Shown here: piece after piece, positions 19,104 through 28,594 of the stretch
Layout: every line of letters starts with the position of its first letter
Position numbering within the stretch: position 1 is the stretch's first letter
From: Pectobacterium cacticida
Lineage (GTDB): Bacteria > Pseudomonadota > Gammaproteobacteria > Enterobacterales > Enterobacteriaceae
DNA length: 64,000 nt
Direction of reading: 5' to 3'
NCBI RefSeq assembly: GCF_036885195.1
Contig: NZ_CP133656.1
Span: 3,348,001-3,412,000 of the forward strand
The notes under the pieces: generated by a model
What the model saw: the letters and a program-made list of their open reading frames with translations, nothing else
What the model was told of the DNA's origin: nothing
Databases searched by the model: none
Position numbers and translations under genes: made by a program

Positions 19104-20120
19104 CTAGAAACCGCAGGCCGCCATCGCCCGTGTTGTATCCAACATCCGGTTGGCAAAGCCCCATTCGTTATCGCACCAGACCAACATTTTAATCAGATGC
19201 TGACCACTGACCCGAGTTTGCGTACCGTCGACGATAGCGCTATGCGGATCGTGGTTAAAATCCGCTGACACGAGTGGCAATTCAGTATAATCAACTATAC
19301 CACGAAACGACTCATGCGCTGATTTTTGCAATAGCCCATTAATTTCATTCACGTTTACGGCTTTTCTGACACTTACACTCAAGTCAATTGCCGTGACGTT
19401 AATCGTCGGCACCCGCACCGATATCGCCTCAAAACGATCGACAAACTGCGGGAAAATGCGGGTTATCCCCGCCGACAGTTTGGTATCTACCGGGATGATC
19501 GACTGGCTGGCAGCGCGAGTGCGCCGCAGGTCGTGATGATAAGCATCGATCACCGGTTGATCGTTCATGGATGAATGAATCGTCGTCACCGTGCCATTCT
19601 CGATGCCGAAGGCTTCATCCAACAGCTTAATCACTGGAATAATGCAGTTAGTCGTACAGGACGCATTGGAAACCATGCGGTGCCCGCGCTCCAACTGATG
19701 ATGATTGACGCCAAACACCACCGTGGCATCCAGATCCGCCGCTCCGGGATGAGAAAACAACACTTTCTTCGCGCCCGCCGTCAGGTGGGCTGCGCCATCC
19801 TCCCGACTGCCATAGATACCGCTGCAATCCAGTACAACATCGATACTCAGTTCCCGCCAGGGCAATGGATGAATCTCAGCCTGATGTAATAGGCGGATAC
19901 AATCATCACCGACATAAAGCCGATCGCACTCCTGACGAACATCCCATGAAAAGCGACCATGGCTGGTATCATATTTGAGCAAATGCGCCATACCTTCCGC
20001 ACTCGCTAGCTCATTCACCGCCACAACGGCCAATTCAGCCCGGTGGCCTGATTCATACAACGCGCGTAACACACTGCGGCCAATACGGCCAAAACCGTTT
20101 ATCGCAATACGAGTCGTCAT
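19104..20120 (-). CDS. epd: D-erythrose-4-phosphate dehydrogenase
   Basis: NAD-dependent oxidation of erythrose 4-phosphate to 4-phosphoerythronate, the first step of pyridoxal phosphate synthesis. A GAPDH-family protein of 338 residues (E. coli 339). The Rossmann motif INGFGRIGRSVLRAL is at the start, and the catalytic cysteine is in VSNASCTTNCIIPVIK near residue 155. It leads the epd-pgk-fbaA cluster. About 300 bp separate it from upstream tktA, which has its own terminator. Confidence 0.95.
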   Translation of the reverse strand: MTTRIAINGFGRIGRSVLRALYESGHRAELAVVAVNELASAEGMAHLLKYDTSHGRFSWDVRQECDRLYVGDDCIRLLHQAEIHPLPWRELSIDVVLDCSGIYGSREDGAAHLTAGAKKVLFSHPGAADLDATVVFGVNHHQLERGHRMVSNASCTTNCIIPVIKLLDEAFGIENGTVTTIHSSMNDQPVIDAYHHDLRRTRAASQSIIPVDTKLSAGITRIFPQFVDRFEAISVRVPTINVTAIDLSVSVRKAVNVNEINGLLQKSAHESFRGIVDYTELPLVSADFNHDPHSAIVDGTQTRVSGQHLIKMLVWCDNEWGFANRMLDTTRAMAACGF

Positions 20121-20364
20121 GGCGTTCCTTGTATCATTGCGGATAACTCAGCGGATAGAATATACCCTTCTTAGACACCAGAGAACCCCCGACAAAACGC
20201 GGTCATCACAACAACTGAAACGCTTCAGCTAGAATAAACGAATTAGCGTATAAAAGAAATATTCTCGTCTGGCACACGCCAGAAGAGTGACCTGCGTCAT
20301 AAAAAATGAAAAAACCGGATCTGGGAAGCGGGCAACGCGCATCGAAAGGAGAGTTAAATTCAAG

Positions 20365-20397
20365 TTAAAAAAAGCCGCCAGCTTGCGCTAGCGGCTT
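20365..20397 (-). terminator. Terminator after tktA
   Basis: On the minus strand an 11-bp stem, AAGCCGCtaGC / GCcaGCGGCTT (plus-strand 20387-20397 and 20372-20382, with two mismatched bases), is followed by a run of seven T. It lies 27 bp after the tktA stop. Confidence 0.8.
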
Positions 20398-20423
20398 ATC
20401 ATATCGACGTTATGAAAGTGTAA

Positions 20424-22418
20424 TTATTTCAGCAGCGTCTGTGCTTTTTCCACCACATTATCTACGGTGAAACCAAATTCTTCGAATAACAATTCAGCCG
20501 GAGCGGATTCACCGAAGCTTGTCATGCCGATAATCGCGCCGTTCAGGCCAACATATTTAAACCAATAGTCCGCAATACCCGCTTCAATCGCTACGCGCGC
20601 CGATACCGCTTTAGGCAGCACCGCTTCGCGGTAGGCTTCATCCTGCTTGTCGAACACATCAGTGGAAGGCATAGATACCACACGCACCTTGCGACCTGCG
20701 GCAGTGAGTTTTTCATATGCCCCAACGGCCAGTTCAACTTCAGAACCGGTTGCAATCAGGATCAACTCCGGCTGACCATCGCTGTCTTTCAGCACGTAGC
20801 CACCTTTTGCCACGTTCGCCAATTGTTCGGCGGTACGCGTCTGCTGAGCCAGGTTCTGACGCGACAGGATCAATGATGTCGGTCCATCCTGACGTTCAAT
20901 CGCGTATTTCCATGCGACGGCGGTTTCCACCTGATCGGCCGGACGCCAGTTGCTCATGTTCGGCGTCATGCGCAGGCTTGCCAATTGCTCAACCGGTTGG
21001 TGTGTCGGACCATCTTCGCCCAAACCGATGGAATCATGGGTATAGACATAGATGCTGCGAATTTTCATCAACGCCGCCATACGCACGGCGTTACGCGCAT
21101 ATTCCACAAACATCAGGAAGGTCGCAGTGTAAGGAATAAAACCGCCGTGTAACGCAATCCCATTGGCAATCGCCGTCATACCGAACTCGCGCACGCCGTA
21201 GTGGATATAATTGCCTGCGTGATCTTTATCCAACGAGACCGAACCGGACCAAATGGTTAGATTGCTTGGCGCCAGATCGGCAGATCCCCCCAGGAATTCC
21301 GGCAGCAGTTTGCCATAGGCTTCTAACGCATTCTGTGACGCTTTGCGGCTGGCGATTTTTGCCGGATTGGCTTGCAATCCCTCGATGAATTGCTGTGCAT
21401 CCGCCTGCCAGTTCACTGGCAATTCGCCCGTCGTGCGGCGTTTGAATTCAGCAGCCAGTTCAGGATACGCGCTGGCATAAGCGGCAAACGCGTCATTCCA
21501 CGCAGCTTCCTTACGTTGCCCAGCCGGTTTCGCATCCCAGGCGGCATAAATATCCGCCGGGATCTCAAACGGTGCGTGCGTCCAGCCCAGTTGTTCGCGG
21601 GAAGCCGCGACTTCCGCCTCACCCAACGGCGCACCATGGGAGTCATGCGTACCCGCCTTATTTGGCGAACCAAAACCAATTACGGTTTTACACATTAACA
21701 GCGATGGTTTGTCGGTTACGCGTTGTGCCTCGTCGATAGCGCGTTTAATCGCGTCCGCATCATGACCGTCCACACCGCGTACTACGTGCCAGCCGTATGC
21801 TTCAAAGCGCGCTGCGGTATCGTCGGTAAACCAGCCTTCCACGTGACCATCAATGGAGATGCCATTGTCGTCATAAAACGCGATCAGCTTACCAAGCTTC
21901 ATGGTTCCTGCCAGTGAGCAGACTTCGTGGGAAATCCCTTCCATCATGCAGCCATCGCCCAGGAATGCGTAGGTGTGGTGATCGACAATGTCGTGCCCCG
22001 GACGGTTGAACTGCGCCGCCAGCGTGCGCTCGGCAATCGCCATCCCAACCGCGTTGGCTATCCCCTGCCCCAACGGGCCCGTCGTCGTTTCCACACCCAC
22101 GGTATAGCCGTACTCAGGATGACCCGGTGTTTTAGAATGTAGTTGACGGAAGTTTTTCAGTTCTTCAATCGGCAGATCGTAGCCGGAGAGATGCAACAGG
22201 CTGTAAATCAGCATGGAAGCATGGCCGTTGGACAGTACGAAGCGGTCGCGGTTGACCCAATTCGGGTTGGCTGGGTTATGGTTGAGGTAATCGCGCCACA
22301 GTACTTCGGCGATATCGGCCATGCCCATCGGTGCGCCTGGGTGGCCGGATTTGGCTTTCTGCACGCCATCCATACTTAACGCACGGATAGCATTGGCAAG
22401 TTCTTTACGAGAGGACAT
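20424..22418 (-). CDS. tktA: Transketolase
   Basis: Thiamine diphosphate enzyme moving two-carbon units between sugar phosphates in the pentose phosphate pathway; it also makes erythrose 4-phosphate, the Epd substrate. 664 residues (E. coli 663). The thiamine diphosphate motif GDGCMMEGISHEV is near residue 154, substrate contacts are in the N-terminal KSGHPGAPMGMADIAEVLW, and the pyrimidine-domain motif is in DSIGLGEDGPTHQPVEQLASLR. It has its own terminator and a 400-bp upstream region shared with divergent loiP. Confidence 0.97.
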   Translation of the reverse strand: MSSRKELANAIRALSMDGVQKAKSGHPGAPMGMADIAEVLWRDYLNHNPANPNWVNRDRFVLSNGHASMLIYSLLHLSGYDLPIEELKNFRQLHSKTPGHPEYGYTVGVETTTGPLGQGIANAVGMAIAERTLAAQFNRPGHDIVDHHTYAFLGDGCMMEGISHEVCSLAGTMKLGKLIAFYDDNGISIDGHVEGWFTDDTAARFEAYGWHVVRGVDGHDADAIKRAIDEAQRVTDKPSLLMCKTVIGFGSPNKAGTHDSHGAPLGEAEVAASREQLGWTHAPFEIPADIYAAWDAKPAGQRKEAAWNDAFAAYASAYPELAAEFKRRTTGELPVNWQADAQQFIEGLQANPAKIASRKASQNALEAYGKLLPEFLGGSADLAPSNLTIWSGSVSLDKDHAGNYIHYGVREFGMTAIANGIALHGGFIPYTATFLMFVEYARNAVRMAALMKIRSIYVYTHDSIGLGEDGPTHQPVEQLASLRMTPNMSNWRPADQVETAVAWKYAIERQDGPTSLILSRQNLAQQTRTAEQLANVAKGGYVLKDSDGQPELILIATGSEVELAVGAYEKLTAAGRKVRVVSMPSTDVFDKQDEAYREAVLPKAVSARVAIEAGIADYWFKYVGLNGAIIGMTSFGESAPAELLFEEFGFTVDNVVEKAQTLLK

Positions 22419-22818
22419 GCTTGACTCCAGATCGGATTGAACGAATGCCTTTCCTGAAAAACAAATAAAATCAATAAGTTAAACAGAAATGACAAAATAA
22501 TTATGCTTACAAATGTACATGAAAAATGCGGTGAATGCACATGGAACCGTGAGCAAATAAGAGGGATTTGTTGACTAACAAATCGAGGTGATTGTATCCA
22601 ATTATGCCGCCGATAGCGTTACGCCATACTGTCTGACAAATTCACCTTCACGGTTTTTCACCTTTCGCAGTACTGTCGCAACGGAATACTTTATCGACAA
22701 CAATCAAAAAAGCATAGATTTGCGCTTTCGAGCTATTCCTTTATGTTCTTTTCGGGTAATTTACCGCTGCTTTTAAATTGTATCAAAAAACAAACACAAT
22801 CGTAGGGAGATGATTTTT
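22419..22818. other. Intergenic region between divergent tktA and loiP
   Basis: A 400-bp AT-rich spacer that must contain promoters for tktA (minus) and loiP (plus). An inverted pair GATTTGTTG-ACTAA-CAAATC is visible around 22566-22585. No coding potential or clear regulator site was identified. Confidence 0.45.
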
Positions 22819-23571
22819 ATGGCAATTCGTTATTCTGTTCTGGCGCTCTGTGCCGCCGCCATGCTGACTGGCTGTCAGAATTTAAACACCAATGCCTTAA
22901 TGCAATCCGGCGCCCAAGCGTTTCAGGCGGCAACGCTCAGCGATGCGCAGGTTAAAACCCTCAGCGATCAATCCTGTGAGCAAATGGATAAAGAGGCGAC
23001 TATTGCCCCAGCCGATAGTAAATACACCAAGCGTCTGAATAAGATCGCCGATGCGCTGGGCCACGATATCAATGGTACGCCAGCAAATTACAAAGTTTAT
23101 CTGGAAAAAGAAGTTAACGCGTGGGCTATGGCCAACGGTTGTATCCGGGTATACAGCGGGCTGATGGACATGATGAATGACAATGAGGTGGAAGGCGTTC
23201 TCGGCCACGAAATGGGTCACGTTGCGCTTGGACATACTCGTAAGGCGATGCAGGTTGCCTACGCAACGACCGCCGCGCGGACCGCTATCGCTTCTGCCGG
23301 CGGTGTTGCACAGTCCCTGTCACAATCTCAGTTAGCCGATCTGGGAGAAGCACTGGTTAATTCACAATTTTCGCAAACCCAAGAATCGCAGGCCGATGAC
23401 TACTCTTTCGATTTATTGAAGAAACGCGGTATTAACCTGGAAGGTCTGGCAACCAGTTTTGAGAAACTCGCCAAGTTAGATGCCGGTCGCGAAAGCAGTC
23501 TGTTTGATTCCCACCCGTCATCGGAAGGGCGCGCCAAACACATTCGTGAACGCATCGCCGCCGAAAAATAA
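22819..23571 (+). CDS. loiP: Outer-membrane lipoprotein metalloprotease LoiP (YggG)
   Basis: M48-family zinc endopeptidase attached to the outer membrane; E. coli LoiP is induced at low osmolarity and cuts between Phe-Phe pairs. The start at 22819 is preferred over the in-frame ATG at 22810, because the GGGAG at 22805-22809 is then nine bases upstream instead of touching the start. The product has 250 residues (E. coli 252). The lipobox LTGC is at about residue 19. The zinc motif HEMGH lies in VLGHEMGHVALGHTRKAM, and the third ligand region is ESQADDYSFDLL. In E. coli speB follows; here a regulator gene does. Confidence 0.94.
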   Translation: MAIRYSVLALCAAAMLTGCQNLNTNALMQSGAQAFQAATLSDAQVKTLSDQSCEQMDKEATIAPADSKYTKRLNKIADALGHDINGTPANYKVYLEKEVNAWAMANGCIRVYSGLMDMMNDNEVEGVLGHEMGHVALGHTRKAMQVAYATTAARTAIASAGGVAQSLSQSQLADLGEALVNSQFSQTQESQADDYSFDLLKKRGINLEGLATSFEKLAKLDAGRESSLFDSHPSSEGRAKHIRERIAAEK

Positions 23572-24170
23572 CGTTGTTAGTTGACAACGAATAACGCATA
23601 CATCTAGCGGGATAGCGAAAAAGCGCGACTACCCGCTAGCCATTCCTCCACTCTCATCTTGTTATACTTTTTCACGTTAAACTAGCGTGTTACAGTTACC
23701 TTTGATTACGTTATCCATCACCATGACGATAGGATTTAATAATTAATAGATAATAAAAAGATAGTTTTTTTCAATTTAAATACCATAACGTTCTTTTTTT
23801 AAGAAACATTACCCAACGGGTTTCCAGACACCAGAAAGCAACGGTGATAAATTTAGCACAAGGCGATGAAATAAAGCGTCATGGTTAGTTCAGCGCAAAG
23901 ATGGAGGAGTCTTGGGTAACCCTCTGTATTTAAAGATAGAAATAAACTCATAAATCAAGCATACTATGATAAATCCGTAAAAAAAATCCTGCTTGATCAT
24001 AGAGATAGATGATAATACCTGTTGTCGTTCACACAGATTTCTTTATTGGCCTCATGTTTTAGCGATTGAAAAGCATGTCTCGATCGCGATTTATAATAAC
24101 CGGACACTATCAGCAGCGATTATTGAGCTGTGGCCACTTTCAGACGATAAACTCATATGTGTTAAAAATC
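23572..24170. other. AT-rich gap between loiP and the LuxR-type gene
   Basis: A 600-bp region much richer in A+T than its neighbours. Just after loiP there are two hairpins: CGTTGT-TAGTTG-ACAACG at 23572-23589, and CTAGCGGG / CCCGCTAG at 23604-23639; neither has a T tract. Runs of T and A follow (23763-23810). A short open frame at 23993-24265 overlaps the regulator gene out of frame and is not considered real. The site corresponds to where speB lies in E. coli. Confidence 0.5.
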
Positions 24171-24782
24171 ATGGATGTGAGAATTTTCAGCAAATGCAAT
24201 TTTACCACAGTAGGATTACGGGAAATCCTATCCGAGATCCCTATGCTCTCGATAAAACCCGTTAATCGGTTTACGCTGCAACAAGGAAAGAAAAAATGTA
24301 TATTTATCATTGATGGAAGTAGCGAGGGCTTTGAGGAGTACTTCGAATCAATAAGAACGCACTTTTTTAATATGGCGGCATCGTTCGTTATCATCAATAA
24401 CTCGCCTAATCATCCTCCAGTGTGTATTGATGAAAAAACGCTTCTTATCTCAAAGTCAGCGGCCATCGATTCCTTTTATACATTATTGGATTCCATCCAC
24501 CGCCACGATCGCCGTTTATTCACGCCTGTCAGGCTATCTAAGTCCGAATATGCCGTATTCCAGTATTGGTGCTCAGGTTACTCGGCCGATACCATCGCCG
24601 ATCTTATCGGGTTAAATAAGAAATCAGTACTAAACAGCAAATCACGATTACTGAATAAATATGGTGTCCAGGATAAAAACTCTTTACTGCTCATTGCTAA
24701 AATTATCTTCAAGGACAGCGTTATCGACGGATTCGAATCCCGTTCCAACTCAGCAATCGCTATGAGTCGCTCACATTTCTGA
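24171..24782 (+). CDS. Orphan LuxR-family transcriptional regulator
   Basis: The C-terminal LuxR/FixJ-type helix-turn-helix is clear at about residues 130-190 (LSKSEYAVFQYWCSGYSADTIADLIGLNKKSVLNSKSRLLNKYGV). The N-terminal half resembles the degenerate receiver of RcsA/BglJ-type enterobacterial regulators (MDVRIFSKCNFTTVGLREIL) and lacks an evident phospho-acceptor aspartate. The ATG at 24171 is chosen because that motif normally lies at the N-terminus; the frame is open further upstream to a TTG at 24066, and GTG at 24159 is another option. No partner gene is near. Base composition is lower in GC than the flanking genes, suggesting acquisition. Targets unknown. Confidence 0.75.
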   Translation: MDVRIFSKCNFTTVGLREILSEIPMLSIKPVNRFTLQQGKKKCIFIIDGSSEGFEEYFESIRTHFFNMAASFVIINNSPNHPPVCIDEKTLLISKSAAIDSFYTLLDSIHRHDRRLFTPVRLSKSEYAVFQYWCSGYSADTIADLIGLNKKSVLNSKSRLLNKYGVQDKNSLLLIAKIIFKDSVIDGFESRSNSAIAMSRSHF

Positions 24783-24796
24783 TAGATCGGCAAAAG

Positions 24797-24825
24797 AAAG
24801 GGATGCACATTGGCATCCCTTTTTA
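24797..24825. terminator. Terminator between the LuxR-type gene and speA
   Basis: A 10-bp stem, AAAGGGATGC / GCATCCCTTT (24797-24806 and 24813-24822), ends in a T tract on the plus strand and has A residues on the other side. It should serve both convergent genes. Confidence 0.75.
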
Positions 24826-24840
24826 CTCAATACGACGCCG

Positions 24841-26823
24841 TTATTCCTCATCTTCCAGATAGGTATAGCCGTATAATCCGGTTTCAAATTCTTCCATAAA
24901 CTGCGCCTGAAGTTCAGCATCCAGATCGGTCGCATTGACCTGATCGCGGAACCGAGTCATTAACACTTTAGGATCCAGCTGAACATATTCCAGCATTTCG
25001 GCAACCGTATTGCCTTCATCGGATTCTTCAGTCTCAACGGTGCCATCCTGGAAAACAAACACATCTACGGTTGATGTATCCCCGAACAGATTATGCATGT
25101 TCCCCAGGATTTCCTGGTAAGCGCCGATCATAAAAAAGCCCAAAAGTGGCGGATTCTCTGGATCGTAAGGCGGCATCGGCATTGTCGTTGCGATCCCGTC
25201 GCCATCCACATAATGATCGATCGTTCCGTCGGAATCACAAGTAATATCCAGTAGTACCGCACGGCGCTCTGGCGGTTTATCCAGGCCTTCCAACGGCAAC
25301 ACCGGGAACAGTTGATCAATCCCCCAGGCATCCGGCATGGATTGGAACAGCGAAAAGTTCACATACAGCTTGTCGGCCATGCGCTCCTGCAATTCATCAA
25401 TCACCGGACGGTGTGCTCGGTTACTCGGATCTAGCTGAGCTTGAATCATCTGACAGATACTCAGATAAAGCTGCTCCGCTTTCGCACGATCCGTCAGATC
25501 TAACATACCGTGTGTGTATTGCGTATGCACGTCGTGCAAGTCCATCTGACTATCATGCAGCCACTCACGTAGCGAACGACGTTTACCCGGCTGCTTGATT
25601 TCCTGCCAGGTTGACCACAAACTCTCAAGCGCCCGCGGCGCCCCCGCTTCCGGCTCAGTCGGATCACTGAACTCGTTGCGTTCAACACCGATAATATTGG
25701 AGACCAACACGGTATGATGCGCGGTCACCGCCCGCCCAGACTCGGTAATTACCGTCGGATGCGGCAAACCATTCTCGTTACAGGCGTCGCCAATCCCCCA
25801 AATCACGTTGTTCGCGTACTCATTCAGGCCATAGTTAACCGAACAATCAGATTGAGAGCGGGTTCCTTCATAATCCACGCCCAAACCGCCACCAACATCA
25901 AAGCATTGGATATTCACACCCAGCTTGTGTAGTTCGACGTAAAAGCGCGCGGATTCACGCACGCCCGTCGCGATATCGCGAATATTAGCCAGTTGCGAAC
26001 CCAGATGAAAATGCAGTAATTGCAGGCTATCCAGTCGCCCCGCATCACGCAGCATCTCCACCAGTTGCAACACCTGAACCGCCGCCAGCCCGAACTTGGA
26101 TTTTTCTCCGCCGCTGGATTGCCACTTGCCAGACCCCTGAGAAGCCAGGCGAGCGCGTACGCCGAGGCGCGGCACTACATTTAAACGCTCAGCTTCTTCC
26201 AGCACCAGCCGGATTTCAGACATTTTCTCGATGACGAGGTAGACTTTATGACCCAACTTTTCGCCAATAAGCGCCAGACGAATATACTCGCGATCTTTGT
26301 AGCCATTACACACGATCACGGTGCGTGTCATGCCCGCATGACCTAATACCGCCATTAATTCGGCCTTTGAACCCGCTTCCAGGCCTAATGGTTCGCCGGA
26401 ATTAACCAGTGATTCAATGACGCGGCGATGTTGGTTAACCTTGATTGGGTAGACCAGAAAATAGCCGCCTTCATAGCCAAACGATTCGCGCGCCTGTTTA
26501 AACGCCGCATTAATGGAACGCAAGCGATGCTGAAGGATTTGCGGAAAGCAGAACAGAGCAGGCAACCGTTGATGGTTCTCTTTCTGCATCTTTTTAACTA
26601 GCCTGGCCAGATCGACACGCGCGGTCGGGACATCGGGATCCGGGCACACGCTAATGTGCCCAAGCTCGTTGACGTCGTAATAATTATTCCCCCACCAGGC
26701 AATATTGTATGTACGAAGCATTTCGCTGGCATTCCGGTTATTCATGGCAACCTCTTGCATTGAGCGCAAATTTTCATGTTTACCCGTCGCTGACGCGCCG
26801 TGATGGATCATGTCGTCAGACAT
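24841..26823 (-). CDS. speA: Biosynthetic arginine decarboxylase SpeA
   Basis: PLP-dependent decarboxylation of arginine to agmatine, the entry to the agmatine route to putrescine. 660 residues against 658 in E. coli. The PLP lysine region is YFLVYPIKVNQHRRVIESL near residue 125; LLHFHLGSQLANIRDIATGVRE and DVGGGLGVDYEGTRSQSD are conserved. The C-terminal active-site cysteine is in LLDITCDSDGTIDHYVDGDG. The start overlaps an upstream 48-codon ORF by 8 bp. The E. coli partner gene speB (agmatinase) is absent from the neighbourhood. Confidence 0.97.
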   Translation of the reverse strand: MSDDMIHHGASATGKHENLRSMQEVAMNNRNASEMLRTYNIAWWGNNYYDVNELGHISVCPDPDVPTARVDLARLVKKMQKENHQRLPALFCFPQILQHRLRSINAAFKQARESFGYEGGYFLVYPIKVNQHRRVIESLVNSGEPLGLEAGSKAELMAVLGHAGMTRTVIVCNGYKDREYIRLALIGEKLGHKVYLVIEKMSEIRLVLEEAERLNVVPRLGVRARLASQGSGKWQSSGGEKSKFGLAAVQVLQLVEMLRDAGRLDSLQLLHFHLGSQLANIRDIATGVRESARFYVELHKLGVNIQCFDVGGGLGVDYEGTRSQSDCSVNYGLNEYANNVIWGIGDACNENGLPHPTVITESGRAVTAHHTVLVSNIIGVERNEFSDPTEPEAGAPRALESLWSTWQEIKQPGKRRSLREWLHDSQMDLHDVHTQYTHGMLDLTDRAKAEQLYLSICQMIQAQLDPSNRAHRPVIDELQERMADKLYVNFSLFQSMPDAWGIDQLFPVLPLEGLDKPPERRAVLLDITCDSDGTIDHYVDGDGIATTMPMPPYDPENPPLLGFFMIGAYQEILGNMHNLFGDTSTVDVFVFQDGTVETEESDEGNTVAEMLEYVQLDPKVLMTRFRDQVNATDLDAELQAQFMEEFETGLYGYTYLEDEE

Positions 26824-26962
26824 AACGAACCTCTTCCTTTTCTAGACCGCTGGAAATATCAATACCCGAACAGATTGCCCAAACGAGTACACCGGTAACA
26901 TACGGCGTTGACAGTGAAAAAATCGGCATAACGAAGGATGCCGCCACTTTATTACTCTTCAT
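26816..26962 (-). CDS. Small ORF overlapping the speA start (YqgB-like?)
   Basis: A 48-residue frame (MKSNKVAASFVMPIF...) ending 8 bp inside speA, the position occupied by yqgB in E. coli. The weak resemblance to E. coli YqgB is a VA-x-S start and a later L-x-x-P-x4-G-x-L pattern. No strong ribosome site precedes the ATG, and the frame is open further upstream to 27151. The overlap suggests translational coupling to speA, or a leader peptide. Treat as tentative. Confidence 0.4.
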   Translation of the reverse strand: MKSNKVAASFVMPIFSLSTPYVTGVLVWAICSGIDISSGLEKEEVRYV

Positions 26963-27321
26963 AGTGTAAAACACGTTGTCACGCTCCGTGTTACAGGTCG
27001 ATAACACTGGTAATGAAAACCACTGGCAGACGTCACTCAGAATGCCATGCGTCTTTAGCGAAATAGACAACCAGCAGGTTAACCCGCACTGGAATCCTCT
27101 GTCGAATTTAACGACATATCGTCGGGAACGAAAATTGCCGCCAGTCATCATTCTTGTAAAAGAAAAATACTCAACGGCAAAAGGACGTTGGGACGCTAAT
27201 GCGAAAAACTACTGGCACAGAGAGTAAAAGGTGACCTAGAATAGCCATCCAGATGTTAATCCATCTATACTGATTAACTGATACACCGCTTAACGGCTTT
27301 GATTTTAAGGTAAAGAAACTC
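26963..27321. other. Regulatory gap between speA leader and metK
   Basis: A 359-bp region between divergent speA and metK. It has an inverted repeat GTGTAAAACAC at 26964-26974 just upstream of the small ORF, and met boxes with a -10 element near the metK side (listed separately). No further gene was seen. Confidence 0.5.
27251..27274 (+). promoter_or_regulatory. Candidate MetJ boxes overlapping the metK promoter
   Basis: Three adjacent 8-mers, AGATGTTA, ATCCATCT and ATACTGAT, resemble the met-box consensus AGACGTCT; the first two match at five of eight positions each. A TATACT -10 element at 27266-27271 overlaps the boxes, the geometry expected for repression by MetJ with S-adenosylmethionine. 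metK is a known MetJ target in E. coli. Confidence 0.5.
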
Positions 27322-28473
27322 ATGGCTAAACATCTTTTTACATCCGAGTCAGTCTCTGAAGGGCATCCTGATAAGATTGCTGACCAGATTTCTGATGCAG
27401 TTCTCGACGCCATTCTGGCGCAAGATCCCAAAGCGCGTGTCGCTTGTGAGACTTATGTAAAGACCGGAATGGTGTTAGTGGGTGGTGAAATTACTACCAG
27501 CGCCTGGGTCGATATTGAAGAAATTACCCGTCGTACCGTGCGCAATATCGGTTACGTTAATTCTGAAATGGGTTTTGACGCCAACTCTTGCGCCGTACTG
27601 AGTGCGATTGGCAAGCAGTCCCCTGACATCAACCAGGGCGTTGACCGCCACGATCCGCTGGAGCAAGGCGCTGGCGATCAGGGCTTAATGTTCGGTTATG
27701 CGACCAATGAAACTGATGTACTGATGCCCGCGCCGGTGACCTACGCCCATCGACTGGTTCAACGTCAGTCTGAAGTCCGTAAAAATGGTGCGCTACCGTG
27801 GCTGCGCCCGGATGCCAAAAGCCAGGTTACCTTCCTGTACGACAATGGCAAGATTGCCGGTATTGATGCAGTAGTATTATCTACCCAGCATTCAGAAGAT
27901 ATCAGCCAAAAAGATCTGCATGAAGCGGTGATGGAAGAGATCATTAAACCCGTCCTGCCTACAGAATGGCTGTCTGCCAATACCAAATACTTCATCAACC
28001 CGACCGGACGCTTTGTTATCGGCGGCCCAATGGGCGACTGCGGTTTAACCGGACGTAAAATCATCGTTGATACTTACGGCGGCGCGGCGCGTCACGGCGG
28101 CGGGGCATTTTCTGGTAAAGATCCCTCAAAAGTTGACCGTTCTGCCGCCTATGCCGCACGCTATGTTGCTAAGAATATCGTTGCCGCCGGCCTGGCCGAT
28201 CGCTGCGAAATTCAGGTGTCCTATGCTATCGGCGTAGCGGAACCTACCTCCATCATGATCGAAACTTTTGGCACAGAGAAAGTCCCTACCGAGCAACTGA
28301 CGCTACTGGTACGTGAATTCTTCGATCTACGGCCTTATGGGTTAATCCAAATGCTGGATTTGCTGCATCCGATTTATCAGGAAACGGCCGCTTATGGCCA
28401 CTTTGGCCGCGAACATTTCCCATGGGAAAAAACGGACAAAGCGGCACCGCTGCGTGAGGCGGCGGGCCTGTAA
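27322..28473 (+). CDS. metK: S-adenosylmethionine synthetase
   Basis: Makes S-adenosylmethionine from methionine and ATP. 383 residues (E. coli 384). Conserved features include FTSESVSEGHPDKIADQISDA at the start, the KTGMVLVGGEI strand, and the phosphate-binding loop GGGAFSGKDPSKVDRSAAY. The ATG is preceded by a TTTTAAGGTAAAG leader. A candidate MetJ operator lies about 50 bp upstream. In E. coli galP separates metK from sprT; here sprT follows directly. Confidence 0.97.
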   Translation: MAKHLFTSESVSEGHPDKIADQISDAVLDAILAQDPKARVACETYVKTGMVLVGGEITTSAWVDIEEITRRTVRNIGYVNSEMGFDANSCAVLSAIGKQSPDINQGVDRHDPLEQGAGDQGLMFGYATNETDVLMPAPVTYAHRLVQRQSEVRKNGALPWLRPDAKSQVTFLYDNGKIAGIDAVVLSTQHSEDISQKDLHEAVMEEIIKPVLPTEWLSANTKYFINPTGRFVIGGPMGDCGLTGRKIIVDTYGGAARHGGGAFSGKDPSKVDRSAAYAARYVAKNIVAAGLADRCEIQVSYAIGVAEPTSIMIETFGTEKVPTEQLTLLVREFFDLRPYGLIQMLDLLHPIYQETAAYGHFGREHFPWEKTDKAAPLREAAGL

Positions 28474-28496
28474 TCGGGCGCTCCACTCAACATGTT

Positions 28497-28523
28497 ACGG
28501 CGAATGTTTATTCGCCGTCTTTC
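28497..28523 (+). terminator. Terminator after metK
   Basis: A perfect 9-bp stem, ACGGCGAAT / ATTCGCCGT (28497-28505 and 28510-28518), with loop GTTT and tail CTTTC, lies 24 bp after the metK stop. Confidence 0.6.
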
Positions 28524-28594
28524 ATTACGGTTTCTCTCCTTATCTCCTGAAGCCTCTATTGCGTCTCCCTGCTACTCAATTTATGCTGACAGGC

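Noticed and set aside
23993..24265. 90-codon frame overlapping the LuxR-type gene
   Set aside because: The overlapping frame carries the recognisable regulator motif; this one has none.
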